A stretch of DNA of 64,000 nucleotides from Alcanivorax sp. (GTDB taxonomy: Bacteria; Pseudomonadota; Gammaproteobacteria; Pseudomonadales; Alcanivoracaceae): contig NZ_CP051240.1 of NCBI RefSeq assembly GCF_017794965.1, positions 124,001 through 188,000 on the forward strand. The letters run 5' to 3'. Under the pieces are notes generated by a model that was given only the letters and a program-made list of their open reading frames with translations, did no database searches and was not told where the DNA came from. Shown here piece by piece: positions 18,815 through 27,400 of this stretch (its first letter is position 1; each line of letters begins with the position of its first letter). Made by a program: the position numbers and the translations under genes.

Positions 18815-19645
18815 TCATTCCATGACAAAACAGTGGGCGCCGCGATTGATGAAGTGCAGTAGCATCCGGTAGCTGTCCAGATCGAAGACCGCATCCTCAA
18901 AGTGGTCCAGATCTTCCCGTGTGGGCGGGTGTGGCAGTGTGGTCAGGTGGCACCACTGATGAATCAGGTGGAAGTCTTCGCCACTCTCGCCCTGTTCGTG
19001 AATAACCAGAATGCCATCGTAGGGCCAGGCCTGAATCTGCTGCGTCTCAAGTGCGGCCAGTAATCGTCGATTGTGGCTGGCGACGGACTCCTTGCCACAA
19101 CAGGCACCCTGACAGCGTTGCAGTTGAAAGGAAAAGCAGGGGCCTGGGCCCTGTTCCAGTCCGCAGATATTGGGGCAAAGCCGGGCTTCCCGAACCCAAT
19201 GCTCCAGCGCCTGTTGCGCCTGGCGGGGGCTGCGGAACAGCCCGTAGCAGTCTTGCTGCCAGAGCGGATGCTGCGGGTCTGGCTGGTAACGATGAGGTAC
19301 CAGAAAGCCCTTCTCGTTATGGCTGAGCAGCCAGGTCTGCAGTTGCCGGTAACGACGTTGGCGGCGGTTGAAGACCGGTTGCCGTTGCTTGATTTCGCGA
19401 TTTTCCAGTAGCAGGGCGCCCAGTTCTCCGGCGGTCTCGGTGTACTCGATACGACAAGTTTGTTGGCACATACGCCGGGCTCGCGGCGCCGTGTTCTGGA
19501 AATGGGTGCGCACTCGCTGACGGATATTGATGCTCTTGCCGATATACAGCAGCGTCTCACCTTCACCCCAGAAACGATAGATGCCGGGGGTGGCAGGAAG
19601 CGCTGTGATATCCGTGTCGAGGCGGGTCGGCGTGGTTGTGGTCAT
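18815..19645 (-). CDS. cho: Excinuclease Cho (UvrC-like GIY-YIG endonuclease)
   Basis: A 276-residue nucleotide-excision-repair nuclease that makes the 3' incision at bulky lesions in place of UvrC. The N-terminal GIY (21-23)...YIG (34-36) nuclease domain and ELGALLLENREIK match UvrC/Cho. A UvrC-type cysteine cluster (CPNIC..C..C..C around 170-195) follows, as does the short C-terminal part that lacks the second nuclease and HhH domains. No LexA box (CTGT-N8-ACAG) is visible upstream, although Cho is SOS-controlled in E. coli. Confidence 0.87.
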   Translation of the reverse strand: MTTTTPTRLDTDITALPATPGIYRFWGEGETLLYIGKSINIRQRVRTHFQNTAPRARRMCQQTCRIEYTETAGELGALLLENREIKQRQPVFNRRQRRYRQLQTWLLSHNEKGFLVPHRYQPDPQHPLWQQDCYGLFRSPRQAQQALEHWVREARLCPNICGLEQGPGPCFSFQLQRCQGACCGKESVASHNRRLLAALETQQIQAWPYDGILVIHEQGESGEDFHLIHQWCHLTTLPHPPTREDLDHFEDAVFDLDSYRMLLHFINRGAHCFVME

Positions 19646-19850
19646 GCGCTGATGGTTGACGATCCCGGGTCCACGTCAAGTGAAGAGTGCTGATGAGAGA
19701 TGCCGGAGAAAAGGCAGAGGAACGTGGCTTGGCCTGGTGAGCCCCGGTGCGACAATATGCCGCACGAGCCGACGTCGCGGCGGTGATAATCTTTGCGCCG
19801 CCTGGCAGGGCTGTCCGCCAGGTCATCTATTTCACTGTCTGGGGGGTGTC

Positions 19851-21920
19851 ATGTCGTTGCCGTTATTCTTGGGTGTTTCTGCTTCGGGCAGTAGGGTTCT
19901 GACAGGGGTTGTGCTTGGTTGCCTGGTGTCTGCCGTGCAGGCCAGCGAAACTGACGTGCTGCCCCATGAGCTGGCGCCGGTGATCGTGACCACGGTCGCG
20001 CCCTCGGCTGGACCCGTGACCGAGGCTAATCCCAAGGATCCCCGTCAGCCGGTGCCCGCCAGTGACGCGGCGGATTACCTCAAGACCATCCCCGGCTTTT
20101 CAGCCATCCGCAATGGAGGCAGTAACGGAGATCCGGTGCTGCGTGGCCAGTTCGGTTCACGGATCAAGCTGCTGGTGGATGGCGGTGAAATGATTGGCGC
20201 CTGTCCGGTGCGCATGGATGCCCCCAGCGCCTATATCGCGCCTGAAAACTTTGATCGGCTGACCGTCATCAAGGGACCGCAGACAGTTGCCTGGGGGCCC
20301 GGAAACTCGGCGGGCACCGTGCTGTTTGAGCGTGATCCCCAATACTTTTACGAGCCAGACGCCATGGTGGATGCACAGTTGCTGTTTGGCGCTTTCGGTC
20401 GTCGTGATCAGCGCCTTGATGCCTCCCTGGGTAATTCACTTGGTTACCTGCGATTGGCAGGCAGTCATTCCGAGTCGGATGACTATCAAGACGGTAACGG
20501 TGAATACGTGCCGTCCGCGTGGAATAAATGGAACGGTGATCTCGCCCTTGGTTGGACCCCCGATGCGGACACAGTGCTTGAACTAACAGCAGGTACGGGG
20601 GATGGCGAAGCCCGCTATGCCGGACGCAGTATGGATGGTGCGCAGTTTCTGCGTGAAAGTCTGGGGCTGCGCGCGGTGTTCCAAAACCTTGGCGATGTGC
20701 TGGAGAGTGTGGAAGGGAAGCTGTATTACAACTATGCCGATCATGTGATGGATAACTACACCCTGCGAAGCCCTTCCGGTACCGGGATGATGGCTGGTCC
20801 GGTGGCCAGCAATGTGGATCGTCGTACTTTGGGGGGCAGGCTCAAGGGTAGCTGGTTGTTTGGTGACTGGACATTTCTGGCGGGTACGGACATGCAGCGC
20901 AGCGTGCATCGCAATCGCTTTGCCATGGGCGTGGATGCCTACGAAGACCAGCCCAGGGTGAAAGATGCGGAGTTTGCCCAGTACGGTGTGTTTGCTGAAC
21001 TGACGCGTGATCTGGGTGAGGATGCCCGTTTGATCGCTGGTCTGCGGGTGGATCGCCATGAGGTAGACGACCTGCGTGAGCGTGTTGGCCGCGGGATGAT
21101 GGCTACACCCAACCCCACCGCCAACGAAAGCCGTGAGGGTACCCTGCCGGCGGGTTTTGTCCGTTTCGAAAAAGCGGTGAGTTCGTCCACTCGATGGTTT
21201 GCGGGTGTAGGGCATACCGAGCGCTTCCCGGATTACTGGGAGTTGTTTTCCCCGGACCAGGGGCCGGCGGGTGAGCTGAATGCCTTCGACAGCATTGAAC
21301 CGGAGAAGACTACCCAGCTGGATCTGGGTGTCCAATCTCAAGGGGAAGCGCTGCAATGGTGGGCGTCAGTCTATGCGGGTCAGATCGAAGACTTCATCCT
21401 GTTTAACTACGAAGCGGCAATGATGCGTGACATCACCCGGGTAACCAATGTGGATGCCAGCATTGCCGGTGCGGAATTGGGCACGGGATACCAGTTCAGC
21501 CGTCGCTGGAGTGGCGATATGACGCTGGCCTACGCCTGGGGAGAAAAGCGGGATAGTGGCACGCCGTTACCTCAGATGCCGCCCCTGGAGGCGCGTTTTA
21601 CCGGTACCTATGAGCATGGCAACTGGAGTGCCTCTGCCCTGTGGCGGCTGGTGGCGTCTCAGGATCGTATTGCCCTGAATGAGGGGAATGTGGTGGGCCG
21701 TGATCTGGAAAGCAGTGCGGGTTTCGGTGTGTTGTCACTGAACGGCGCCTGGCGAACCACTGACAGCATAACGCTCAGCGCTGGCGTGGATAACCTGTTT
21801 GATCGTGCCTACAACGAGCACCTCAACCTGGCGGGCAATGCCGGTTTCGGATTTCCTGCGGATACCCTGATTAACGAGCCGGGACGGCTATGGTGGGCGA
21901 AGCTGGATTGGCGTTATTGA
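19851..21920 (+). CDS. TonB-dependent copper receptor, OprC/NosA-like
   Basis: 689 residues: signal peptide, plug domain, and 22-strand barrel ending in aromatic residues (LDWRY). Plug text 'RNGGSNGDPVLRGQFGSRI' and 'APENFDRLTVIKGPQT..GTVLFER' is that of the OprC/NosA family. The copper ligands known for OprC are visible: CxxxM (Cys118, Met122) in GACPVRMD and HxM (His298, Met300) in ADHVMDNY. It takes up copper across the outer membrane using TonB energy. ATG 19851 gives a proper signal peptide, whereas the frame open from 19656 does not. It is divergent from cho. Confidence 0.9.
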   Translation: MSLPLFLGVSASGSRVLTGVVLGCLVSAVQASETDVLPHELAPVIVTTVAPSAGPVTEANPKDPRQPVPASDAADYLKTIPGFSAIRNGGSNGDPVLRGQFGSRIKLLVDGGEMIGACPVRMDAPSAYIAPENFDRLTVIKGPQTVAWGPGNSAGTVLFERDPQYFYEPDAMVDAQLLFGAFGRRDQRLDASLGNSLGYLRLAGSHSESDDYQDGNGEYVPSAWNKWNGDLALGWTPDADTVLELTAGTGDGEARYAGRSMDGAQFLRESLGLRAVFQNLGDVLESVEGKLYYNYADHVMDNYTLRSPSGTGMMAGPVASNVDRRTLGGRLKGSWLFGDWTFLAGTDMQRSVHRNRFAMGVDAYEDQPRVKDAEFAQYGVFAELTRDLGEDARLIAGLRVDRHEVDDLRERVGRGMMATPNPTANESREGTLPAGFVRFEKAVSSSTRWFAGVGHTERFPDYWELFSPDQGPAGELNAFDSIEPEKTTQLDLGVQSQGEALQWWASVYAGQIEDFILFNYEAAMMRDITRVTNVDASIAGAELGTGYQFSRRWSGDMTLAYAWGEKRDSGTPLPQMPPLEARFTGTYEHGNWSASALWRLVASQDRIALNEGNVVGRDLESSAGFGVLSLNGAWRTTDSITLSAGVDNLFDRAYNEHLNLAGNAGFGFPADTLINEPGRLWWAKLDWRY

Positions 21921-21978
21921 GGTGAGGGCGGAGGTTGGTCACTGGCAGCGCTCCCCGCTCCGTTATTGAAGAGCCTTA

Positions 21979-22557
21979 TTAAAATTGCAGGGGGGCGACG
22001 CCCACAGTGACGGCGCCGATGGGGTGCCCCTGGCTGTTGGTGATGGTGCGGCTAATCTGGATCTGGATGCTGCCGGTGGAATCATCGCGGCCCATGTCAC
22101 TGATGTGTTCGGCGCCCGGACCGAGCGGGAAGGTCTTCTTCCACTTGGCTTCGTCGCCTTGCCAGATGTCGCTGGTGACGCTGCTTTGCGCCACATTGAG
22201 GCCGCGTTTGTCCATGATGATGATTTCGGTGATCAGCTCACTGCTGCGCAGCTGCAGGGAGCGCATCGAATCCGATAGCGGGTTGTTCATCAGCCGGTGA
22301 ATGAGAGGCGCATGGGCACGCCCGTACTGCTGCTGCCAGCGCAGGTCCATCAATGCAATCTGTTTATCGGATAGCGTTTCGCTGATCCGGTTCTGTTCTT
22401 CCACCTGCGCAATGACATCGGCCCGTGCGGCGATATGGGCCGCCTGGGTGCGGCCAAAAGCGATCAGTTCTTCGCTGTTGCTGTCTGCCTCTAATGGTCC
22501 GCATAGGCACAGGGAAACCATGCAGTGGGTAACAAGGGCAGTCCTGGTCCGTTTCAA
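21979..22557 (-). CDS. Periplasmic PDC/Cache-like sensor-domain protein
   Basis: 192 residues with an N-terminal signal sequence followed by a single PDC-like domain (long helix 'SDKQIALMDLRWQQQYG', then 'ITEIIIMDKRGLNVAQSS', 'IQIQISRTITNSQGHPIGAVTVGV'). It has no transmitter or membrane anchor, so it would be a free periplasmic domain rather than a receptor. The start is a TTG at 22557; an ATG 36 bp further in would cut the signal peptide. It converges on the copper receptor, but a functional link is not shown. Confidence 0.7.
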   Translation of the reverse strand: MKRTRTALVTHCMVSLCLCGPLEADSNSEELIAFGRTQAAHIAARADVIAQVEEQNRISETLSDKQIALMDLRWQQQYGRAHAPLIHRLMNNPLSDSMRSLQLRSSELITEIIIMDKRGLNVAQSSVTSDIWQGDEAKWKKTFPLGPGAEHISDMGRDDSTGSIQIQISRTITNSQGHPIGAVTVGVAPLQF

Positions 22558-22709
22558 GGTATTGCCTTACTCGACGGCGTTGACGTGTTGTTGTCTGCCC
22601 GCTGTTGAGCGCGGGGCAGGAGCCTTACGTCGGTATTCTAGGACAAGCCTTGAGCGGCCGCATGAGCCGTAGGGGTAACTGTGACGGTTATGTGACCTGA
22701 TGACGGTTT

Positions 22710-22754
22710 CCGCACGCAGGCGCACACCCTGTTAGGGAGGACGTCTGCGTGCGG
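22710..22754 (-). terminator. Hairpin downstream of PF10118 gene
   Basis: CCGCACGCAG (22710-22719) pairs perfectly with CTGCGTGCGG (22745-22754). It lies 58 bp past the stop of the minus-strand PF10118 gene. No T-run follows, so it is either a weak terminator or a 3' processing hairpin. Confidence 0.45.
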
Positions 22755-22812
22755 TGCCGGAAGACAGCGGGTGCAGGGTACACTGCAGAGGGCCGCTGGA
22801 AAGCGCAGGCGT

Positions 22813-23706
22813 TCAGGCCATATCGCCGAGCCATTTTTGCTTGGCCTTCTCCACCAGGTCCCGGGCATCGTGATCCCAGGGGTGGAAGCTGGGCTTGTAG
22901 AACTTGAAATAACCCGGCAGCAGCTTGCGGAAGACACCGGGTTTGCCCCACATGTAGTTCAGCGTCTCACGCCAGGCTTTCCAGTTGCGCAATTGCCCTT
23001 CATCGCGCATCAATTGATAGAGGTGCATGGAGGTGAACAGTGGAAACAGCACACTGACCAGCATCATCTCGGTGATGCGGGTGAATTCGCTGCCGCCGAT
23101 GGCCTTGTAGACATCGAATGCCACCGCCTTGTGTTCCGACTCTTCCACCGCGTGCCACGCCCAGACTGGCGCCATGCGCGGGTCCATTTCCTCCAGGGCG
23201 TCGTACTTGAGCAGGAACTCTTCGGCCATCAGGGCAGTAAAGTGTTCCACCGCCACGGTGTGGGCCAGCTGTCGTTCCGGGCTCAGGTTCTTGCGCATCC
23301 AGTTCATGAAACCGAGGATTTCCCGCTCCAGCCGAGCCAGATCTACGCCCTGTTCCTGGAGATAACCGTTGAGCATGTCATGTTCGCGGGAGTGGTGCGC
23401 TTCCTGGCCAATAAAGCCCTTGATCGCCTTCTTCAGTTCCGGATCGGTGATCTGCCCTTCAAAGTGACGCACGGAATCGATGAAGAAGCGTTCACCAGGA
23501 GGGAAGCCGGAGGACATGGCGGCCAGCAACAGCGTCTTGACCGGGTTGTTGTCCCACCAGTAACGGGGCACGTCGCCCTCCGTGAAGGTGAAGTTGGGGC
23601 GTCGTACCTTGGGAATCATCCCCTTCGGCGTTTTGCTCAGGGTCTTCAGGGTGCCGCTGAGTTGCTTGCGCAGCTTGCCGGGTTTTACCGGAACGATGGC
23701 ATTCAT
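22813..23706 (-). CDS. PF10118 metal-dependent hydrolase-like (ferritin-like di-metal) protein
   Basis: 297 residues of the COG3687/PF10118 family, annotated 'metal-dependent hydrolase' but carrying ferritin-like di-metal motifs: ERFFIDSVRHF, GQEAHHSREH, VEHFTALMAEE and WHAVEESEHKAVAFDVY. The glutamates and histidines are placed as carboxylate-bridged iron ligands in helices, so oxidase or hydroxylase chemistry is as likely as hydrolysis. ATG 23706 follows AAGGAG at good spacing; the longer frame starting at 23730 lacks one. It is divergent from an AraC gene 119 bp away. A paralogue lies at 30303-31133. Confidence 0.85.
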   Translation of the reverse strand: MNAIVPVKPGKLRKQLSGTLKTLSKTPKGMIPKVRRPNFTFTEGDVPRYWWDNNPVKTLLLAAMSSGFPPGERFFIDSVRHFEGQITDPELKKAIKGFIGQEAHHSREHDMLNGYLQEQGVDLARLEREILGFMNWMRKNLSPERQLAHTVAVEHFTALMAEEFLLKYDALEEMDPRMAPVWAWHAVEESEHKAVAFDVYKAIGGSEFTRITEMMLVSVLFPLFTSMHLYQLMRDEGQLRNWKAWRETLNYMWGKPGVFRKLLPGYFKFYKPSFHPWDHDARDLVEKAKQKWLGDMA

Positions 23707-23825
23707 TGATCTTCTCCTTATCGGGCTCATCGGGCCAATAGGTATTTGATGGCTCCTAATGTACTGGTGAAAACCGCATAAGCGTGAGACGCTGCGAGGA
23801 CATAATAATTATCATCGGTGGCCAA

Positions 23826-24932
23826 ATGACCGCAGTGTCTGTTCTCGCACAACTGACAGAAAAGCGCGACGCCCTGCCGGACTGGGTGCATCAGCCTAGT
23901 CAGGCTGCCACCTATCCCCGGGCGTTTGTGGATGTGGCGGTGGGCCGCGGGGCCGACCGCAGCGACTTGTTGTCACGGGCGGGGGTGGCCGAGCAGTGTT
24001 TCGTGGATCCAGGGGGCAAGTTCTCCCTTTATGAAGTGGCTTGTATTGTGGCGGCAGCCCATGAGCTTACCGGGGATCACTGCCTGGGCTTTTCCACCGG
24101 CGACAGCATGCTGCTGACCGCCCATGGCAACCTGGGCTATGCCTTGATGTGTGCGCCCACGGTGCGTGAGGCAATCGGTATCCTGGAGCGTTACTGGCAT
24201 CTGCGTGGCCGGGGGGTCCGGCTGCAGGTGCATAGCGAAGCGGATTCCGTGTTTCTTGAACTCACTGCGGAAATTACCCTGAGCCCCATGTTGTCCTGGC
24301 TGATGCTCAGTTCCATCCTGACCAGCATGTTGAGGGGCGTGCAGTTCCTGATCCCGGTATTACCGGATGTGCTGGAATTGTGGTTGCCGGGGGAGCGCCC
24401 TGCGGACTTTGACCCTTGGCAGGCGCGCTTGCCGCCGGTGCGGTTTGCCCGGCCCCGGCTCGGGCTATACCTGTCCGGGGATATGAGTTTGCTGGACCAG
24501 ACCTTGCCGACGGCCAACCCGGAGGCGCTGCGTACTGCTCTTGAGCAATGTGAACGGGAAAGCCTGCTCATCGAGCGCGACGATGACATCGTGCATCAGG
24601 TACGTTCATTGCTGGTGCCCGGCCCGGAAGGGTACCCGTCTCCAGAGCAGGTGGCCGACCAGCTTCACCAGACACCGCGCACCTTGCGTCGCCGTCTTCA
24701 GGAGCGCGGATGCAATTATCAGCAATTGCTGGAAGAGGCGCGGGTGCGGGACAGTCGCCGGTTGTTACAGCAGGCAGATCTGGAAGTAAGACGGATAGGT
24801 GAAATGCTGGGTTATCTGAACCCGGCGAACTTTACCCGGGCCTTCAAGGGATGGACCGGGATGACGCCACGGGAGTGGCGCCGGCAGTATGAGCCAGAGT
24901 CTCCCCCCTTTGATCTGTTTCCCAATGAATGA
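23826..24932 (+). CDS. AraC-family regulator with arabinose-binding-type N-terminus (OruR/MmsR-like)
   Basis: About 368 residues: PF12625 N-terminal ligand domain (VDVAVGRGADRSDLLSRAGV.. to ..LGYALMCAPTVREAIGILERYWHLRG) and a C-terminal double HTH (SPEQVADQLHQTPRTLRRRLQERGCNYQQLLEEARVRDSRRLLQ..IGEMLGYLNPANFTRAFKGWTGMTPREWR). Regulators of this type often respond to lipids or small catabolites. I prefer ATG 23826; the frame opens at 23784, but the extra residues are not family-like. AT-rich ATAATTATCATC lies just before the start. The divergent PF10118 gene is its likeliest target. Confidence 0.85.
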   Translation: MTAVSVLAQLTEKRDALPDWVHQPSQAATYPRAFVDVAVGRGADRSDLLSRAGVAEQCFVDPGGKFSLYEVACIVAAAHELTGDHCLGFSTGDSMLLTAHGNLGYALMCAPTVREAIGILERYWHLRGRGVRLQVHSEADSVFLELTAEITLSPMLSWLMLSSILTSMLRGVQFLIPVLPDVLELWLPGERPADFDPWQARLPPVRFARPRLGLYLSGDMSLLDQTLPTANPEALRTALEQCERESLLIERDDDIVHQVRSLLVPGPEGYPSPEQVADQLHQTPRTLRRRLQERGCNYQQLLEEARVRDSRRLLQQADLEVRRIGEMLGYLNPANFTRAFKGWTGMTPREWRRQYEPESPPFDLFPNE

Positions 24933-24938
24933 GGAGCC

Positions 24939-25160
24939 ATGATGTCCCCCAGTCAGCCCAATAACCCGTTGCACGGTATCACGCTGGAGAAGATGGTGAC
25001 TGATCTGGCCGAGCACTATGGCTGGGCCGCATTGGGTGAAGAGATTCGCATCAATTGCTTCCGCAAGGATCCGTCGGTGAAATCCAGCCTCAAGTTCCTG
25101 CGCAAGACCCCCTGGGCCCGGGAGAAGGTGGAGGCGCTATACGTGGAAACCTTTAGCTGA
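24939..25160 (+). CDS. VF530 family protein (DUF2132)
   Basis: 73 residues. 'NNPLHGITLEKMVTDLAEHYGWAALGEEIRINCFRKDPSVKSSLKFLRKTPWAREKVEALYV' is nearly the complete VF530/DUF2132 domain, a small helical fold proposed to bind DNA. The ATG follows GAGGAG and begins six bases after the AraC stop, so the two are co-transcribed. An inverted repeat element starts 28 bp downstream. Confidence 0.9.
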   Translation: MMSPSQPNNPLHGITLEKMVTDLAEHYGWAALGEEIRINCFRKDPSVKSSLKFLRKTPWAREKVEALYVETFS

Positions 25161-25187
25161 CGATTTTGCATCAGGTGCTAAGGCGTT

Positions 25188-25340
25188 ATTTATCACAGAG
25201 GCCACAGAGTTCACTGAGAAAAGGGTGGGCTTTCTGGAATCGCGCCGGATTATCTGTCGTACGCTCTTGCCTCCCTGCCACCTCCCCCCAGGAAGCCGTG
25301 ATGTTTTAGCGCAGTGAACTCTGTGTCCTCTGCGGTAAAT
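25188..25340. repeat. Inverted-repeat element with 9-bp periodic arms (element A)
   Basis: Left arm 25188-25216 and right arm 25312-25340 are inverted copies with 26 of 29 positions matching. Each arm is built from 9-bp units of the CACAGAGGC, CACAGAGTT type. It fills most of the gap between the convergent VF530 and TetR genes. No coding potential. Confidence 0.8.
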
Positions 25341-25366
25341 CCGCTTTTCAGGTTTTGATTCTGCGT

Positions 25367-25401
25367 TTGCGTGGTGCATGAAGCGTGTTGCGTGCAGCGT
25401 C
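25367..25401. repeat. GCGTG-type heptamer array
   Basis: Five consecutive 7-mers (TTGCGTG, GTGCATG, AAGCGTG, TTGCGTG, CAGCGTC) end 15 bp before the stop of the minus-strand TetR gene at 25417. The same unit type recurs at 44027 and 52742. No hairpin mate is seen here. Confidence 0.7.
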
Positions 25402-25416
25402 TTTCTAACCTTCTCT

Positions 25417-26037
25417 TCAACAGAAATAACGCGTCATCAGTGTGACGACTTCATCGACAATTTCTTCATCCCGGTAATAGGGCACCGGTTCCAGCAGATG
25501 CCGTGACAGTATGGCGGTGCAGGCATGCAGGGCCACATAGATGGCCCGATCCAGATTCTCAACCCGCAGGCGGTCGCGCTGCCGTGACAGGAAGCGGTGC
25601 ATGGCCTCCAGCAGGCGACGCTCGAATTCCTTGCCTTCCGGCAGGGCAGTGAGAGCGTGCTGGCTTTGAATCAACATGCTCAGCAGGTTGTCATTCTGAC
25701 GGAAATACTGAATGCCCAGGGTGGCCCACAGCCGGGTGGATTCTGCCACCGAGACGTCACCCAGTCCCTCTAGCAGGGTATTGAGCGTGCGGGTCAGATC
25801 ATGCATGTGGGTCTGCACCAGCGCACTGAGCAAGGCCTGTTTGTGAGGAAAGTACTGGTACAGGGTGGCGATATTCACGTTGGCCTGCTCGGCCACCCGG
25901 TTGGTGGTGAGGGCCTCCATTCCCTGGTTGAGGATCAGCTCGCCGGTTGCGTCGATGATGCGCTCCACGGTGCGCCGGGCACGGGGCTGGGCGGGCTGTT
26001 TCTTGAGCGAGCTCAGGTGCAGGGGTAGGTCAGCCAT
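25417..26037 (-). CDS. TetR-family regulator (divergent from DUF2236 gene)
   Basis: 206 residues with a canonical TetR helix-turn-helix (RRTVERIIDATGELILNQGMEALTTNRVAEQANVNIATLYQYFPHKQALLSALV) and an all-helical ligand domain. The frame is open upstream to 26190, but that would run through the operator palindrome and past the divergent gene's start. ATG 26037 is the natural start. It probably represses the adjacent oxygenase gene and itself through the palindrome at 26053-26068. Confidence 0.88.
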   Translation of the reverse strand: MADLPLHLSSLKKQPAQPRARRTVERIIDATGELILNQGMEALTTNRVAEQANVNIATLYQYFPHKQALLSALVQTHMHDLTRTLNTLLEGLGDVSVAESTRLWATLGIQYFRQNDNLLSMLIQSQHALTALPEGKEFERRLLEAMHRFLSRQRDRLRVENLDRAIYVALHACTAILSRHLLEPVPYYRDEEIVDEVVTLMTRYFC

Positions 26038-26052
26038 AAAATCAAGTATTAA

Positions 26053-26068
26053 CCAAGTAATTACTTGG
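26053..26068. promoter_or_regulatory. Perfect 16-bp TetR operator palindrome
   Basis: CCAAGTAATTACTTGG is fully self-complementary. It lies in the 70-bp gap between the divergent TetR and DUF2236 genes, 16 bp from the tetR start codon. A further half-site (CAAGTATT) lies at 26043-26050. Confidence 0.8.
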
Positions 26069-26107
26069 ATTATGGTCGGTTGAGTGCCAACTGCAAGAGA
26101 TAACAAC

Positions 26108-27226
26108 ATGAATGCACCTGCAGCCATTATCGCGCCTTCCGCCAACCCCGCCTGGCAAGCCAAATACTCCGATAGCGTCATGGATCGCATGCGCTACACC
26201 TGTGATCCGCTAGCTGATTCGGTGGCGGCGCAACTCAAGCGGGCCCGGCCGGCACAGATGCTGGACGAGGTCTATGCGAGGGCAAAAAGCGAGGGTGGGG
26301 TGTTCTCGGATTATGTGGATCATTGTCACACCATCCCCTCCTGGGTGGACTGGCAGCAGGTAGAACATGCGGCGCGGGTGAATCTGGGGTTTGCCAATGT
26401 GCGTTCCATTGCCCTGTTGGTGAGCAGCCTGGTGGAGGGCTATTCCCTGAGCAAGGCGACCCATGTGTTGGTGGCCACCGGTCGCCTGCACCAGGACGTG
26501 TTGCGCCGGGTGTATGAAACCTCACAGATGACCCACAACATGAATGTCCCCGGCGGGCTGCGCCCCGGCGCGCAGGGGCACCGTACGGTAATGGAGGTAC
26601 GGTTGCTGCACGCCATGGTGCGCAAGTACCTGCGAGAGCAGGGGTGGGATACGACGAAGTATGATGAGCCCATCAATCAGGAAGACATGGCCTTCACGAT
26701 CATCGAGTTCGATTATTTGGCCCAGCGCGGTATGGAGCGGATGGGTGCGTCGCTGAGTGACGATGACAAGGCGGCCAGCCATCACCTGTGGCGTTTCATG
26801 GCGAGACAGAACGGCCTCTGTGACGAGATGCTTACTGATTCCCTGGACGAGGAAATCTACCAGTACCAGCGCATCCGTGAGCGCCAGTATGACCCCAACC
26901 ATGAGGGGCGGATGCTGGCCCAGGCGGTGATCACTGCGCTGGCGCGTCAGCCGCCGTTCAACCTGTCAGAAGAGTTGCTGTTTGAACTGAGCCGTATCTG
27001 CCTGGGTGATGATCTGGCCGATGTCTATGAATTGCCACGCAGCGCCTTCTGGTGGCGGGCGGTGATGGCCTACAAAGCCATGAACAAAGTCTCCACCTAC
27101 TCCCATTATCATATGCCAGGGGTGGCAAGACTCAGTGAAGCCATGAATGTGCGCATGCTTCGCAAGGCCTTGCATAAAAACCTGCCGGCGGACCCTCAGA
27201 AGCGGGCATTTCGCCATATTTCGTGA
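26108..27226 (+). CDS. DUF2236 oxygenase-like protein (MpaB/Lcp family)
   Basis: 372 residues of the DUF2236 (oxygenase MpaB / latex-clearing protein) family, b-type haem proteins that cleave or oxidise lipophilic substrates. It resembles Lcp in the helix 'VMEVRLLHAMVRKYLRE', whose His would be the proximal haem ligand, and in 'TGRLHQDVLRRVYETSQMTHNM'. No signal peptide, so it is probably cytoplasmic, unlike secreted rubber oxygenases. ATG 26108 is chosen over the frame opening at 26084, which would overlap the operator region. Substrate unknown; the lipid-linked neighbours suggest a hydrophobic one. Confidence 0.8.
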   Translation: MNAPAAIIAPSANPAWQAKYSDSVMDRMRYTCDPLADSVAAQLKRARPAQMLDEVYARAKSEGGVFSDYVDHCHTIPSWVDWQQVEHAARVNLGFANVRSIALLVSSLVEGYSLSKATHVLVATGRLHQDVLRRVYETSQMTHNMNVPGGLRPGAQGHRTVMEVRLLHAMVRKYLREQGWDTTKYDEPINQEDMAFTIIEFDYLAQRGMERMGASLSDDDKAASHHLWRFMARQNGLCDEMLTDSLDEEIYQYQRIRERQYDPNHEGRMLAQAVITALARQPPFNLSEELLFELSRICLGDDLADVYELPRSAFWWRAVMAYKAMNKVSTYSHYHMPGVARLSEAMNVRMLRKALHKNLPADPQKRAFRHIS

Positions 27227-27400
27227 AGGTTGTGTCAAAAAAGGCCTGAACTTCGACGAAGTTCCGGCTTCTTTCGCGAAGCGACAATGATTTTGGCCAG
27301 TGCGGCATATTTCCGGTCATGAACAGGCTGCAATCCTTTATTTACTCCAGGGGACAAGGTGAGACGTAGCGGGTAGCGTTGTCTCATTGAGGAAAGGGCG

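Noticed and set aside
19646..19850. Cobalamin riboswitch or Fur box before the copper receptor, or LexA box before cho
   Set aside because: No B12 box, no Fur-like 19-mer and no CTGT-N8-ACAG is seen; only a small CCTGGC/GCCAGG dyad at 19801-19822.
20583..21356. 257-codon minus-strand frame within the TonB receptor gene
   Set aside because: It is a shadow of a complete receptor with plug and barrel motifs.
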